NCBI RefSeq assembly: GCF_002776525.5 | Contig: NC_045441.1 | Coordinates: 105,016,744-105,080,743 of the forward strand | From: Piliocolobus tephrosceles | Taxonomy: Eukaryota; Chordata; Mammalia; Primates; Cercopithecidae | Direction of reading: 5' to 3' | DNA length: 64,000 bases | Shown here: positions 1-13,041 of the stretch, one piece after another | Layout: every line of letters begins with the position of its first letter | How positions within the stretch are numbered: position 1 is the stretch's first letter | Translations under genes and position numbers: made by a program | Notes under the pieces: model-generated | What the model saw: only the letters and a program-made list of their open reading frames with translations | Database searches by the model: none | Told to the model about the DNA's origin: nothing

Positions 1-474
1 GGGCATGAGAAGTCTTCAGACCACAAGTGTCTGATACTTGTGAATGGAGAGAGGGAAGGAGGGGAATTGGGGTAGGAGGACCCTCAGACTGCAATACATC
101 TCTGAAAAAGTGTTGGCCAGCCCCGCAGGGAGCTCAGACACAAAGACTGCCAGTAGAAGAGTCCTGTATTGAGCAGAAATGGTTTGGTTCTCTTACCCCT
201 GCCTTGCAGCCTCCAATAGCTCCCTGGAAGAGTGTAGCCTCAGCTTGAACACTCAGGTAAATCCTAAAGTCTCTGTAGCTCAAGACTGTAGATAGCTGCA
301 CACTTCATGGCCATTTTTCTCTTTGAAGGGGGCTCTGAGAGGCCCACTTTCATGGCTTGTAAAAATTGTGAGTAACTTTACTTTTATAAATATATTTAAT
401 GAGGTTTCATAATATTTTCAAAAAACTAAATTAAAACATCAAGTTGATTTCACAAGTTTGATTTAAAATCTGGA
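1..474. other. Intergenic, no recognised element
   Basis: I see no gene, clear repeat family or RNA gene here. A 73-codon open frame at 27-248 has no recognisable domain and looks like chance. The right part (about 370-480) is AT-rich. Confidence 0.5.
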
Positions 475-820
475 TAATCATGCTACAACATAGATGAACC
501 TTGAGAACATGATGCTAAATGAAATAAGCCAGTCACAAAAAGACAAATACTGCATGATTCCACTGATATGAGGCATTTAAAGTAGGCAGACTGTTAGAAA
601 TAGGAAGTAGAATGGTGGTTGCCAGGGGGCTGGAAGGAGGGGGAAAAGGGTAGTTGTTGTTCAATGGATATAGAGTTTTGGTTTTGCAAGATGAAGAAGT
701 TCCAGGGAGCTGTTGGACAACAAGATGCATACAGTTAACACTACTGTATAAGTACCCTTCAAAATGGTTAAGATGTAAATCTCACATTATGCTTTTACCA
801 CAATAAACATTTTTATAATC
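475..820 (+). mobile_element. L1 3'-end fragment (older L1M/L1P type)
   Basis: The stretch has the typical end of L1 ORF2 and its 3' UTR: the 'gatgctaaatgaaataagcc' motif, then a G-rich 'ggtggttgccagggggctgg' tract and an AT-rich tail ending in 'caataaacatttttat'. It is 5'-truncated and diverged, with no open frame left. Subfamily is not assigned. Confidence 0.75.
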
Positions 821-1061
821 ATTCATTATAATTAGTATTTTCGTTTGAATTTTAATAAAATATCTTGAAACAAGCATAAAGAACAATTTTTACTCTGGCC
901 CTAAGCTTCACACATATTAAGGCCTGTGGATCTTCTGTTTCTCTCAGACCGGAACCACCCTGCCCAAGGTATAGCAACCTGACCCCAACAGCCTGCTTTT
1001 TATGCCCATCTTGTTTCAGAAATCTGATTTTAATAGGCTTGATTCAAAATTATAACTTGTA

Positions 1062-1344
1062 GGTCAAGCATGGTGGCTCATGCCTGTAATCCCAGCACTC
1101 CGGGAGGCTGAGGCAGGTGGATCACTTGAGCTAAGGAGTTCAAGACCAGCCTGGGAAACGTAGGGAGGAGCTGTCTCTACAAACAATTACAAAAATTAGT
1201 TGGGCATGGTGGTGCACACTTATAGTCCCAGCTACTACAGAGGCTGAGGTGGGAGGATTGCTTGAACCCAGGAGGTCGAGGCTGTAGGGAGCCATGTTCG
1301 TGCCACTGCACTCCAGGTTGGGTGACAGAACAAGATCCTGTCTC

Positions 1345-1368
<24 letters not shown>
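1062..1368 (+). mobile_element. Alu SINE, full length, plus strand
   Basis: Both 7SL-derived arms are present: a left arm with 'tggctcatgcctgtaatccc', the right arm, 'cactgcactccag', and a pure A tail of about 24 nt at 1345-1368. The divergence suggests AluS or AluJ. Open frames here on either strand are Alu translations, not genes. Confidence 0.93.
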
Positions 1369-1375
<7 letters not shown>

Positions 1376-1964
1376 CCTACAATTTTTATCCAAATTGATT
1401 TAAACAGTGTTAGGACCCTGTACCCTGGCGCATGTTGGGTGAAATGAGCAGAGGAAGGTGTCAAGGGAAGGAATGAAGTCTCAGGTGGGCAGCGGGAGGA
1501 GAATGGGATAGTACTTGGTGTGAATGTTGCCAATAATAAGCCAGCAATGAAGGAAGAGTGGGTGTAATAAAGTAGGAAAGCACATCATACTTAGAGGAAA
1601 CTGAACAGTGAACTGTAATCAGCCCATAATTGACGCATTTAAATTTTTCAGTGGTCTAAAAGAGGAAAATCACACAACTGACCGGCTCTTAAGACACAGT
1701 TTTAGCTATTACTTGAAGATGTCCAACAGGATAGTGCACATTCAGAAATATTAACTGCAAAACTTGAACTCACTCTCAAGATTTTCATTAACTTAGACCC
1801 ACCTGGCTCTGTGACACTGTTTTCAGAAGGTTAAATACTTGGCAGCAGGGTTAGGCATTTGGGGAAAGTTTAGAATTGCACGTATCTGAGCAAATTGATT
1901 GTGTCCAGAAAGTACTCTTACTGGGAACACATTGCTAATAAATACAAAATAACAGTCCCCGCTG
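1369..1964. other. Intergenic, no recognised element
   Basis: Non-coding, with no repeat family I could name by eye and no open frame with gene character. Confidence 0.45.
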
Positions 1965-2185
1965 GGTAGCCTCCAGATGGCAAAACTTACAAGCTGTTTG
2001 GCTTTGGAATAGTCATGTAACCTCTCTGTACCTTTGGTTCCTCATCCATAGCAAGGAGGGATATATAGTTCCTACCTCATTAAACTACTGTGATGATTCA
2101 ATGCAATTATGCATGTAAATAAACCACTAGAACAGGTCCTGGCACATACCAATAATTCAATAAATATTATTAATAATTATTATTT
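1965..2185 (+). mobile_element. MIR SINE fragment
   Basis: It has the MIR-family order: a 'cctctctgtacctttggttcctcatc' block (quoted here only by its key bases cctctctgtacc and cctcatc), then 'cctacctcattaaactactg', then 'ggtcctggcacata' and 'caataaatatt'. It is diverged, as expected for a mammal-wide element. Confidence 0.7.
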
Positions 2186-4162
2186 CTTTATGTGGATTTT
2201 CTCTTCTTCAGGGCTTTATTATACTTCTAAGCTTAACTGGCTGCCTTGAGAAATGTGCTTTCTATGGGAGTCTTGAGTGGATGAGTCTAAACGTATCACC
2301 ACTACCGGTGGAAAATAAATCAGCTCAAAAATCCTCTAATAATGGTGGTGGATCACCCCTGCACAAAAAGACAGAATACTAGTTAGGGTGGATATTCCAT
2401 TTTAAATCACTGCTGTATCTCTACCAAGCAGGCTTTGAAATGATTCTTCTAAAGGGCATAAAAGGAGTTTATTTTTCATGCCTATTCTTGGAATGCTACA
2501 GATGCTATGAAAAATAAGAACAAGAAGTGGGAGGCAAAGTTCTTAGATGAATGTGAGATTTAAGATAATACTTCACAAAAACATCGCCAAAGAGTTTTTA
2601 GTCTTGTTTTCCTACATTTCATAATTGCGCCCCACAGGTCTCAATTGTGACATCCTGAAGATGGCTGAATGGCTAATGAGAAAAAGCTAATGGTTCTGTC
2701 TGGGACTCCAGTGGCCTTGCTTTGGTACTGTTGACTATTCTCCCTGCGAAGGCCAAGAAGCCATGGGACCAGAAACCCCTATATTTTTGTAGAATTCCAA
2801 GTTGGTGATGTCAACTGAAATATGGGAATTCAGGACCTTAAAAAAAAAAAATCTTGAAATGATTAAGTTAAACTCTATTTGATCTGTTTAGATTTACCAA
2901 GATTCATTTCTCTGGCTTTGACCAACCTTACTATGCATTGGAAGCCACAATCCCATTCACTCCCATATGCCAATTCTGAACATTTTTCTTCCTTGAAAGG
3001 CAGACCTAGGAGAACAAGGCCCTAGGACATGCAATTCTATTTCTTGCCTGCTTCTTAGCTCACCTTTGAGTTCTAATTTAATGTCTGAGGAATCATACAT
3101 TTGTTGACACCGGACATTTCAAAGCAGAGGGAGCTCCCAGGCTGGAATGACAGCCTGTTAAGCCTTACGGTAATGTCTCCCAAAAGACAGCTAGAAGTCA
3201 TTTCCATACAAAGGCTCCAAAGACAAAACACACACCTACTTGCCAAAATTCGCACTGGACCTGGGCGTGCCACCTGAAGGCACACAATGACTGCTTTCTT
3301 GAGACAGGGGCACAGCTCACAAAATGGACTTCAACATCCCAGGTTCCTTCCACTGGCTCATTTCTCAAGGCTTTGATTCTCCTTCTGTTTATAATTTTTA
3401 TGTTACTCTTGGGCTACACGCTTCTGAAAGTGAGGCCCCTGGAGTGAATATGGTGTGGTGAGACAGGGCCAGGTAGGTAAGGGATAACCTGTGAAGCAAA
3501 TGATTCCTACTTAAGAAGCTCCTAGAGAGAACCTAGACTACACTTAATAAATACTTTTGGCTACTCTTAGGATGGTTAAGATGTCCAGGCTGTCATTTTA
3601 ACCTTTCCTGCTTTGAAGTTGCAGGAAGAACTTGATGTCACACTGCACTTATCTTTTGACTAATTAAAAGCTTCTCCATCTCACCCCAAATTCTGCCTAA
3701 GAATCCAAACATTCGTAAGTGGCAGATCAACTTTGTGATGGCCAATAGGCTTTTTTCAATGATTGCCTGTGGATGTTCAAACTAACATTATGGAATGAGC
3801 TGCTCTCAAACAGACTGTGTTGGATTTCCTTTTATTGCCCTGTGGACATCTTGGGCACATGCCCTCTGTTTCTGGTCTCTTTCTGTTATTAGAACAGTCT
3901 TGTTTTTCAGGTATTAAAAGTCTAGTTCAGATGAAAACTTCACCCTCATATCCCCACCCCTACCCTTTGCAGGTCTGACCTGCAGTTGCCCAGAGCAGCA
4001 GTGGGGAGGGACATAGGGGTCTAACTTTTCCCTTCCTCACTCCCTGCCTCTGTCTCCTCTAGGATTTGACTGTGGAAGAGGATGGCAGGACAAGAAGTTC
4101 CTGCCTTTTAATTTAGCTCATGCTCTTTATAGTTGTCTCTCAGAGAGCAAATGCCCTTTGTG
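2186..4162. other. Intergenic, no gene seen
   Basis: About 2 kb without a convincing gene or a repeat I can name. There is a short A run at about 2839-2851. The open frames on either strand are short and lack domain signatures. Old, diverged repeats may be hidden here. Confidence 0.45.
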
Positions 4163-4475
4163 GGCTGGGCATGCTGGCTCACACCTGTAATCTCAGCACT
4201 TTGGGAGGCCACAGTAGGAGGATCACTTGGGGCCAGGAATTTGAGACCAGCCTGGGCAACATAGAAAGACTTCATCGCTAAAAAAAAAAAAAAAAAAAAA
4301 AAAATTAGCCAAGCATGGTAGTGTATGCCTGTAGACCTAGCTACTCTGGAGGCTGAGGTGGGAGATCACTTGAGCCCAGGAGTTTGAGGTTACAGTGAGC
4401 CATGATTGTGCCACTGCACTCCAGTCTGGATGACTGAGCAAGACCTTGTCTCTAAAAACAAACAAACAAAAAAGA
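4163..4475 (+). mobile_element. Alu SINE, plus strand
   Basis: Starts at 'ggctgggcatgctggctcac', with both arms present. The mid-element A-rich linker is expanded to about 24 A (4280-4303). It ends in a degenerate (CAAA)n tail at about 4457-4475. Likely AluJ/S age. Confidence 0.9.
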
Positions 4476-5689
4476 AATGCACTTGTTATAGGGATGTCCA
4501 AATGCCAGGCTTTCTTTTCTCTCCTGGGGCATTTCTGAGGATAGCCCTCCCCCTGCCACCACCCACCAAGGATCTTCTCATTACACTATTTTCTGACCCA
4601 GGTACTGTCCTTGTGTCTGATTCCTTATGACTTCCCCTCTGGTCCTATTCCAGAGTCCTCACCTGGGGTCTCCTCGTCCCTGTAGGCATCCTCTTGAGCA
4701 GGGTCCTCTGAAGATGGTTCTGGTCTGATGGCCCTCTGTGATGTCAATTTGGTCCATGGAAAGCAAACACCCTTTCCACCATTGGAAGGAATGCTGCTGG
4801 CTCAGCCACAGTTCTCAGTTCTTCCTCTGGCAGCTTCATACAATCCCTCGGTTCACACTCTTTTGGGTGAGAATTAGGTAACAATCTCTGTGTTCTTCAA
4901 ACTCTGGGGGACATGTGACAAGTTTCTTACTTTGGTCTCATGGCAGTCCCTTCACCAGCCTCCTTTTCCCCCTAAAACATTTCATTGTAGGCTGACAGTT
5001 CCTTCAGTAAAGTCTTCTTTGGTCCATTTCCTTCATAGTGTTTCTTCATTGAACTATACTCTTAATATTTTTATACTTTTCTGTATGTATGCTAGACGTC
5101 AATAAAAAGCTTGTTTAAGCATTTTCAAATTAATCTTGTATTGAGAGTTACCCTTACCTTAGCTTTAAATTGCTTTGCTATAATCTTTGACAAGTTTAGG
5201 AACACATATATGTGAAGGGAGCTCCTTTACCTACATGAGGACCTAACTTGGGGTTCTTTCAATGCAGTAATAAGCACATAGTTAAATGACTTGGGGGGCT
5301 TATTTGCAATCACTATTAACTAAAATAATGAGGCAATGTCTGTGTATCCTGGAGAACCTAACAGGGCAGTTAGAGGTTTTCAAGGGCTCCAGGCTACATG
5401 TGAAAAAAAAAACCAGTCACCAAGAGTCTTGTAATTTGACATGAGAATAATGAGTATTTGGTTTAGTTTTTTAACTTCAGACTTTTTGAACTAGTTTTTA
5501 AAAACAGACATATATGAACTCTGTTTGAAATCAAAATGATGAGTCATCTGAACTGAAGAGTAAGCTAAGTGACTGAAGAGCACTTTATCATCTCAAATGG
5601 AAATATTTGGGGACCCTTTTTCTTAAATACTAAAGATAGTGAAAAATGCCTTAGTTTTTTTGTATTCTACTTCTCAGTAATCGCTGCCT
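4476..5689. other. Intergenic, no gene seen
   Basis: No gene and no repeat that I can name confidently. It runs up to the target-site duplication of the next Alu. Confidence 0.45.
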
Positions 5690-5705
5690 CAGAGATTGTG
5701 TCTGT

Positions 5706-6018
5706 TTTTTGTTTTTGTTTTTTTTTTTTTTTTTTTGAGACGGAGTCTTGCTCTGTCACCCAGGATGGAGTGCAGTGGCTGGATCTCAGCTCACTGCAAC
5801 CTCCGCCTCCCGGGTTCACGCCATTCTCCTGCCTCAACCTCCCAAGTAGCTGGGACTACAGGCGCCCGCCATCTCGCCCGGCTAGTTTTTTGTATTTTTT
5901 AGTAGAGACGGGGTTTCACCGTGTTAGCCAGGATGGTCTCGATCTCCTGACCTCGTGATCCGCCCGTCTCGGCCTCCCAAAGTGCTGGGATTACAGGCTT
6001 GAGCCATCACGCCCAGCC
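5706..6018 (-). mobile_element. AluY, near-consensus, Old World monkey-like (AluYR type)
   Basis: Full-length Alu on the minus strand. It begins with a T run (its poly-A tail) after 5706 and ends with 'cacgcccagc' before 6019. Flanking 16-bp direct repeats 'cagagattgtgtctgt' at 5690-5705 and 6019-6034 are identical, so the insertion is recent. Diagnostic-looking bases such as 'gccatctcgcccggctag' and 'ttacaggcttgagcca' match what I remember of the cercopithecid AluYR lineage and are not typical of human AluY. This is my main evidence for an Old World monkey source. Confidence 0.88.
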
Positions 6019-6034
6019 CAGAGATTGTGTCTGT

Positions 6035-7084
6035 GATAGAAGTAAAAACTTGTCTTTGGGAAGATGATTGTGTATTTCTTGGTATCCTGCTGGTGCCTTA
6101 GCAATTGTTCTGTAAACCCAGTAGCATTGCCCGCCCCCACCCCCCAACTATTCTGGGTACCAATGGTAATACCTATGCTTTGATTGAAAACTCCCACCAT
6201 CACCTGGAGAAACTCTTTTATCTCACTGGATGGCCTTGAAAGTCAAGCCACATCCTTGTTGTCCTCTCTGGGTATTTTCTTTTTAAAGTGGGAAGGACGG
6301 ATCTGGAAGGTGACCTTCTGATGCAGCTGTTCAGTGTTTAACATGAGGCATAACAGCTGTGTCCTGTGAAATAAGCAACTTCTTCAAACAAGCAAGAGTC
6401 CTTATTCATCATTCAGATTTTCACAGGGAGGTAAAAATCACCACTTAAAGTTAGCAATGGGTTAACCAAATTTGCAGACCACTCATTTTAGCTTATTGTA
6501 TAACTGTGCAATCCAGAAGGTGGAAAGACACAGTCTAATGGCTTATAGAGGAGATTATAAGAATTAGCTCATAGGTTAAAGATTTTCTGATGAGTTACAA
6601 AATGGATTTCACTCACAGGGGCAAATCTCTCTCATAATCCTTGAGGCATTGTACAAAAAAAAAAAAAAAAAAATAAGGCACAGTTACTTTATGCAATAGT
6701 TTTGACATTTTATCAGCATGCAATTAAAATCCCTTTGTCTAAAGTTCTGGTTCTAAATTCTTGAACAGATAGAAGCCCAGAATGAACTGTGTTATGTATT
6801 TTAGAAAGAAGAAATTAATTTGACAACTCATAGAGTTTCGTCCTGGGAGGGACCGAGTAGTGCGGTGCTGCACTCTATGGGCTGCTGCAGAAACATACAG
6901 GATGCATTTTGTCTGTCTGCCAAGAAAATCTTCCTGAGGAAATATCTTCAATCAATTCTCCGGAATAATCTGGCAGCCTACTCAACATAGATTCTTCTTT
7001 CAACAGAAGGAAAAAACAAATACAATAAATGAAGCAATAGAGGGGAAAAGTAGAAATTAAATATGTTAAAACTCCTCTGGTGGG
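6035..7084. other. Intergenic, no gene seen
   Basis: No gene seen. An A-rich mononucleotide run sits at about 6654-6672. The open frames on the minus strand at 6739-7334 partly overlap the following LTR and show no domain. Confidence 0.45.
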
Positions 7085-7441
7085 TGCTGTAGACTGAAAG
7101 TTTATGTCTCCTGCAAAATTCATATCTTGAAGCCCTAACCCCCAATGTGATGGTATTAGTGGGTGGGGCCCTTGGGAAGTAATGAGGGTGACGCCTCATG
7201 AATGGGATTAGTGCCTTTATAAGAGGAAGAAGAGACCAGGGCCTTCTTTCTCTCTTCACTATGAGGATGCTGCAAGAAGGCAGCCATCTGTAAGCCCAAA
7301 AGAGGGCCCTCACCAGAACCCAAGCAGCTGGCACCTTGATCTTGGACTTCTCAGCTTCCAGAACTGTGAGAAATAAATGTTTGTTGTTTAAGTCACCCAG
7401 TCTATGGCATATTGTTATAGTAGCCCCAATTGACTAAGACA
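7085..7441 (+). mobile_element. Solitary LTR-like repeat, MaLR (MST/MLT1-like) type
   Basis: The order of motifs is that of mammalian MaLR-type LTRs: 'tgctgtagactgaaag' start, 'ggtggggcccttgggaag', 'gcctcatgaatgggattagt', 'cctttataagagg', 'ccagaactgtgagaaataaa' (polyadenylation signal AATAAA) and the end 'gactaagaca'. No internal retroviral region is present. The class is fairly secure; the subfamily is not. Confidence 0.7.
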
Positions 7442-10400
7442 AAGGTGTTTAAGTGAAGTGAAGATGAAGTGAAGTGAGAAAAAGGAAAACAACAGGAAAA
7501 GCAAGTTGGTGTTGCTCACACATTCAAAAACTAACTTGGATATGTTCAAGTAGAAAAATCCAGGCAATTATAGGCAAATGCCCTAACTTGGAGTTTGGGT
7601 GTGTATTGCAATGGCATGGATATAAAAAGGAAAGCACAATGGTGTGTTTCCCCCATTGACTTCTCTGGTTTCCCATAATGAAAAAGAGCTTTACAAGCCA
7701 ATGTTTGCTCTTCATTAGAACACAAAATGAGACAAACAATGGTTCTGTGTGACTGGACTGGCAGCACTTGAAAGCTTGAATGCCAGAGGTTCTTTTGGGA
7801 TGTGGCATTAATGTGCGCTTTAATCTTCTAGGACTTCATCAAAGCAGGGAAATGTGCAAAATAGGAGAGAAAACATTTAAATGTTAAAAAGACATAAATT
7901 CATTTAATTTATTTAGATATATACTGACAGTATGGTTTTTAGATATTGTCATTGGTACATACATTAGAATTGGCTTTTTCCCCTCCATTTGGGAGTTTTG
8001 CTGATATGGTCTTACTTTTTTTCTCAGATTTCATGTGATCAAGAGTATGCCACTGCTGGTTAGATGGGACTGTGATGGATGTCTGATTTTAACAGTCTAA
8101 ACGAGACTCATGTCCTTGACCTTGGCCTTATTACCTCCATTCTCTACTAAAGTCATTATAAATTACTCTTAAATGCTAATTTTCTCTCAGTTCCAAAGAT
8201 TCCTAGACTATAGAAAAGTACTGAAGAAAGGGTCTTAGCAATGTGCTTGCTTGAGTCCCTAATTTTAGTGTTGAAAATCATGTGTCCTGGATTATAATTT
8301 ATGGCTTCCCCCAACTCAACTATTTCACATTGAGTCTTATTCTCTGGATCTTGTTCACTGAAAATCATTAGGCTCTTCCCTCCTGTAATCACAGCAGTGA
8401 GTTGGTAATTAATCAATTACCAGCCTATGAATTCCTATCTCATAAAAGATCAGAAAAAGCACTGGAGAAATCTATGAAACCTGGTGTGCAAAGAATGCCA
8501 GCTACCTCAGGTTAGTTGACTTCAATTCAATGAGACAAAAATAGCATTGATTATCTACTCCACCAACAGCTGTTTCTTATTTCCAATCTCTCAGTGCCAC
8601 AGTTGGGCTTAAATCTGGCCATTATTATAATCTAGCAGAGAAACACTGTCCTTACGCTTTTTGTGAAATCATTTGGAAGAAAAGATTAATTGGCCACTGA
8701 ATAAGCATCCTTCCTCCATTTCACTTTTGGAAGCAGGATTCTTTCTTCTTGGGCCCAATAGTAGCAATAATAAATACACTTTTGCAGCTGTAGGGTATGA
8801 ACCCAGGACTGATTTAAGCCAGGAAAAGGAGTCTTGTGCCCTTGCCGTGGAGAAGGCCTGTGACCTAGTTCTGGCTCATGAAATATAAGAGCAAGTGTGC
8901 TGGGGGAAAGAATTTCCCCCTGATAAAGCAAGAGTTGCATGAGAAGAAAGTTACATTTGCCCACTCTCATCCCTTCCTGCTTTATGGAGCTGTTATGTGA
9001 GGCTGTAGGCATCTTGTAACCACGAGGTGTTAATTCTGTGGATGAGACCCCTGAGAGCTGACCACACCTGGGAGAGCCTAGCTCTGAACTTCTTGTTTCT
9101 TAAGGTTTAAGCCTCTGCACTTGGATGTTCTGTTAGTTAGAGCTGAATGTGTTTCAGCTGCTACAGATGGTCGTAAGTCTGAGTAGGAGGTAACACATCT
9201 CCACGCTGCTGCCTGGAGGAGTATTAGAATTTGGCCATCCTACCTTCTATTAATTGCTGCCTTCTTGATTGCCACTTTGGCTGCACAGTGCCCTAACAGC
9301 CCTAAGGAGTATAGTTCAGTAAAGCCCGGCGGTGTGTAAAAGCAGCCTGTATTCACAACTGAAGTTGGCCTTTAAATGCGTGGTTTGAAGGAAATCGCCA
9401 TTCTCATCTAGCGTATAAAATAAATAAAATAAATTTATTATCTGCTTTCAGTCTGAAATTCTATTTGTGAAGCTTATTCCTAGAGTCTTCAAGACTTCTT
9501 TCTTAAATTATGTGTTTTCTTGAGTGGAGACCAGCATCCTACACTCTTAACAGTTCCCACGTTAGCTGAGATGGAGAACTGCAAGCTGGGAATAAAATGA
9601 ATAGAATTTTAGGACCTATGAGTTAGTAGAAATCTTTGAGATCATCTAATTTCACATCTTTATTTTGTATATTTAAAAGAAAAGCCAAAAACTGTGGACC
9701 AGAGAGTTTCAATAGTTTACCAGATAATGTCAATAATCCAGGTTTCCAGGCTTCCAGTCCAGGGGATTTTTTTATCTTCTTGTCACCCCAGATTAAGTGT
9801 ATGAACAGCACATTTAGAATGCCTTATAGAAGCCTGCTGCCGTTTCTCTACCCGGGTCTGGAGTCCGTGGGCTTGAAACTTTATTTGAATGGTTGGTATA
9901 CTTTTAGCAATGGAGGGTGGGGTGTAGGGCATGGCATAAAAGGAGGAGCTGATGGACATCGGAGGGAGCAGACACATGGCCACTGGCCTCTGGGTTTTGC
10001 TGACGTCTAACCCTGCATTTGCCCTGTATCTATGGGAAAGTGCAGGTGTTTCTCTCTTACTCTTTCTTACTTGATAGACTACATACATGTTTGTTTTGAA
10101 TAATTCATCTATTTAACAAATGTCATAACATGCTACCTTTATGATAGACTCTCATTCTTTAAAAAAGCCTATTTCTGAGGTTTAAAAAATAAATCACTGC
10201 TATGTATGTTTACAAATAGATGTTTCAGTGTACCTGGGATCCTCAAATACAAATGCTTCTTAAAATATTGGGTTAAATATTCTAAAGAGATTTCCATATT
10301 TTGTCAAGCACTTACGGATCTATAAATAAAGGCATGCACTGTTTAAAGAAATTCTGACTTTTTATAAAAGAGCATGAATTTATTGCAATACCAACAGTAG

Positions 10401-11431
10401 TCAATCTCTTCTTTAGATATGTAGTTTTAAAATATGTTATTTCAAAAGAGCCAGATTTGTGATTGTTTTCGTGATTTGTTTTTGCTTAGACACCTACACA
10501 ATCCTTCTATTCCAAACAATCTTCAGGTCATAAATCTTGGAATGGTTTCTGTGTTTTCTTGCCCTCTGCTGGCTAAATTGAGACCTTTCTTAGAACATGC
10601 CAATCAGACAAACCCTGTGGGTCACAGATATACATCCTCCATCCCTCTCGTTTTTGGGTCCATTTGGCAAACGCCTCCTCAACAACTTTTATGCCAGAGA
10701 TAAAAATCTAGCTTTAGATCCCCTGCTTCTCATCAAGATATCCATGACCTGGTGACTCTACTTTATAACATTTGTCTGTTCTCAAGCATCTTTTGTATTT
10801 ACCCCCTGCATCCTATGATTAGTAACTTATTATATCTTATAGCATTCCTGAATTGTCTCTACTACATAATTAAGTAAATTATCATGCCAGTGAGTAAACA
10901 TAAGATGTAACAATCTGTCTTGCTTATTAATTGCTTGTTTGCCTTGTTTCCCCAGTGTGACTGTCATCTCTCTAGGCTTTCATTCAACCCCATCAACTGG
11001 ATCCCAAAGAGCCCTCGGCCATGGAAACTAGGCCCCTACACCTCTCTCAGACCTTCATGGGCTGCTGAAGGGACCCCGGTGCTGGTGGAACCCTGACATT
11101 CCCAGGCATCCCCTAGTCCCTCTGCAGTGGCCAAAGCAGAGCACACATGCTTGGGGAAAATCAGCTCTTCCCCAGTGGGCCATGCAGAAGAGGGTGAAAC
11201 AACACATGATCCGAGACCTGCGTTCTCCCTTCTCCTGGAGATGTGAACCCCAGCTGATATCCTTGAGGTTCTCCCATTGCTCTCTCCTCTCTCCTGTGTA
11301 ATACTCACAAGACTGGTGTTGTTCTAGGGTAGGCTCTGGAGCAACTCCTGCTATTCAATGTCTCCTCCATTCACATCTAAATTGAAAGCTTTTTCAATTA
11401 TTTTGTCTCCCAGTTATTCTGAAGGTACATG
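7442..11431. other. Intergenic, no gene; diverged medium-reiterated repeat likely at 8780-9130
   Basis: Four kilobases without a supportable gene. Part of 8780-9130 reads like an old medium-reiterated element, which I cannot name. Open frames of 60-125 codons at 8686-9012 (minus), 9636-10010 (plus) and 11036-11308 (minus) have no recognisable domain, no splice context and no paralogue I know. Confidence 0.4.
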
Positions 11432-11460
11432 TTATTTATTTATTTATTTATTTATTTATT
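11432..11460. repeat. (TTTA)n microsatellite
   Basis: About seven copies of the tetranucleotide TTTA in perfect register. Likely length-polymorphic. Confidence 0.9.
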
Positions 11461-12049
11461 GGCTCTCTTTGTTGAGCTGTACTTTTTTTGTGCAGAGAGA
11501 GGGTACATGGAGAGATTTGAATTTGGGTGGCTGGCATTATTATCATATGGGAAATGGCAGAAGTTCTCTTCTGATGTTTTGCATTGTTTCGTTTTGTCAG
11601 TGAGGTAGAAAACAAGACAATCAGCTAAATGAGGATGGGAGAAGGGTCTGGGGAGAAGGTGTGAATGATTGTCTGAAGGAGCTGGAGATGGAAGAACAAG
11701 GCAGTGTGACAGCCTAGCGGCAAGAAGGCACTGCTTGCAGTTAGCAGTAGTAAATTTTAAAGTAAGACCAGTCAGCATGATCGTGGGCTTTTCTCCAGCA
11801 ACGTTCAGCTGCATCCTGTTGTGGTTTTGCCAAATGAGTACAAAGAAATGTGCTAAGCAGATACGAGAAAAACCTTAAAGCACTCCTGTGAAACACAAAA
11901 GTAGAAAGACATGTCATATTCTTGGGTTAGACAATGAAGCATCATGAGGATGCCAGTTCTCCCAGGTTAATATATACACTTATTGTCATTACATTAAAAG
12001 TACCATTTATTTTTTTTCTGGAGTGAGAGAAGTTGATTCTAAACTACAT
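11461..12049. other. Intergenic, no gene seen
   Basis: A 120-codon minus-strand open frame (11452-11814) overlaps the microsatellite and has no recognisable domain. I consider it chance. Confidence 0.4.
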
Positions 12050-13041
12050 AAGAAAAATTAACAAGCAGAATATTCAGGCAAACGCCTAAAAAGAGGCACT
12101 ATAAACAAAAGGAATGAACTGGGTATTTAAAGCCGAAAGAAATTTTAAAAACAAAATGACCCTAAAATATGTGAAAAGCTACTCAATCTAGCTTATATTA
12201 AGAAAAAAGTGAATTAAAAGCATTTAAAAATCTTACTGCTCATCTATTTGGCAAGTTCAAAAAGGTTGCTAATATACTTTGTTGGTGGGGCTGTGGAAAA
12301 ATAGGTACTATCATCATTATGGTTTAGGACCTATGGGGAATAATTTGGAATTAACTAATAAAACTACATTTGCATTTACCTGTTGATTGAGCAATTCTAA
12401 TTTTAAGAATCTCTACAAATTCAAAATGATATATGAAGAAAGGTATTTATTGAGAGACATTATGTATAGTAGCAAGTGATTATAAACAATCCAAATATCC
12501 ATCTCCATGTTAATAGATTGGAAGAATCAATATTATTAAAATGTACATTCTACACAAAGCAATCTACAGATTCAATGCAATCCCTATAAAAATAACACTG
12601 ACATTATTCACAGAAATTAAAAAAAAAAAAACTAAAATTTATACGGAACCACAAAATACACAGAATAGCACAAGCTACCTTGAATACTAAGAACAAAACT
12701 GGAGGCATCACATTACATGACTTGAAATTACACTGCAGAACTATAGTAACCAAAACAGCATGGTACTGGCATAAAAGCAGACGCATAGACCAATGGAGCA
12801 GAATACAGAACCAATAAATAAATACACACTCGACAGTGAACTCCTTTTTGACAAAGGTGCCAAGAATATATACTGGGGAAAGGACAGTCTCTTTAATAAA
12901 TGGTGCTGGGAAAACTGGATGTCCATATGCAGAAGGATAAAACTGGACCCCTGTCTCTTGCTATAGATAAAAATCAAATAAAAATGGATTAAAGACTTAA
13001 ATCTAAGACTGCAAACTATGAAACTACTAAAGAAAACACTG
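12050..13041 (+). mobile_element. Older L1 ORF2-derived sequence, interrupted
   Basis: From about 12536 the text reads as L1 ORF2 C-terminal coding DNA with stops, including 'attcaatgcaatccctat', 'accaaaacagcatggtactg', 'gaccaatggagcagaata' and 'aatggtgctgggaaaactgg'. The part before about 12536 is a more diverged LINE piece from a region further downstream in L1, so it is probably a separate fragment. The minus-strand 152-codon frame at 12741-13199 is antisense to this L1. Confidence 0.8.

Noticed and set aside
11452..11814. 120-codon minus-strand frame
   Set aside because: Its C-terminal end runs into the TTTA microsatellite and no domain is recognisable.
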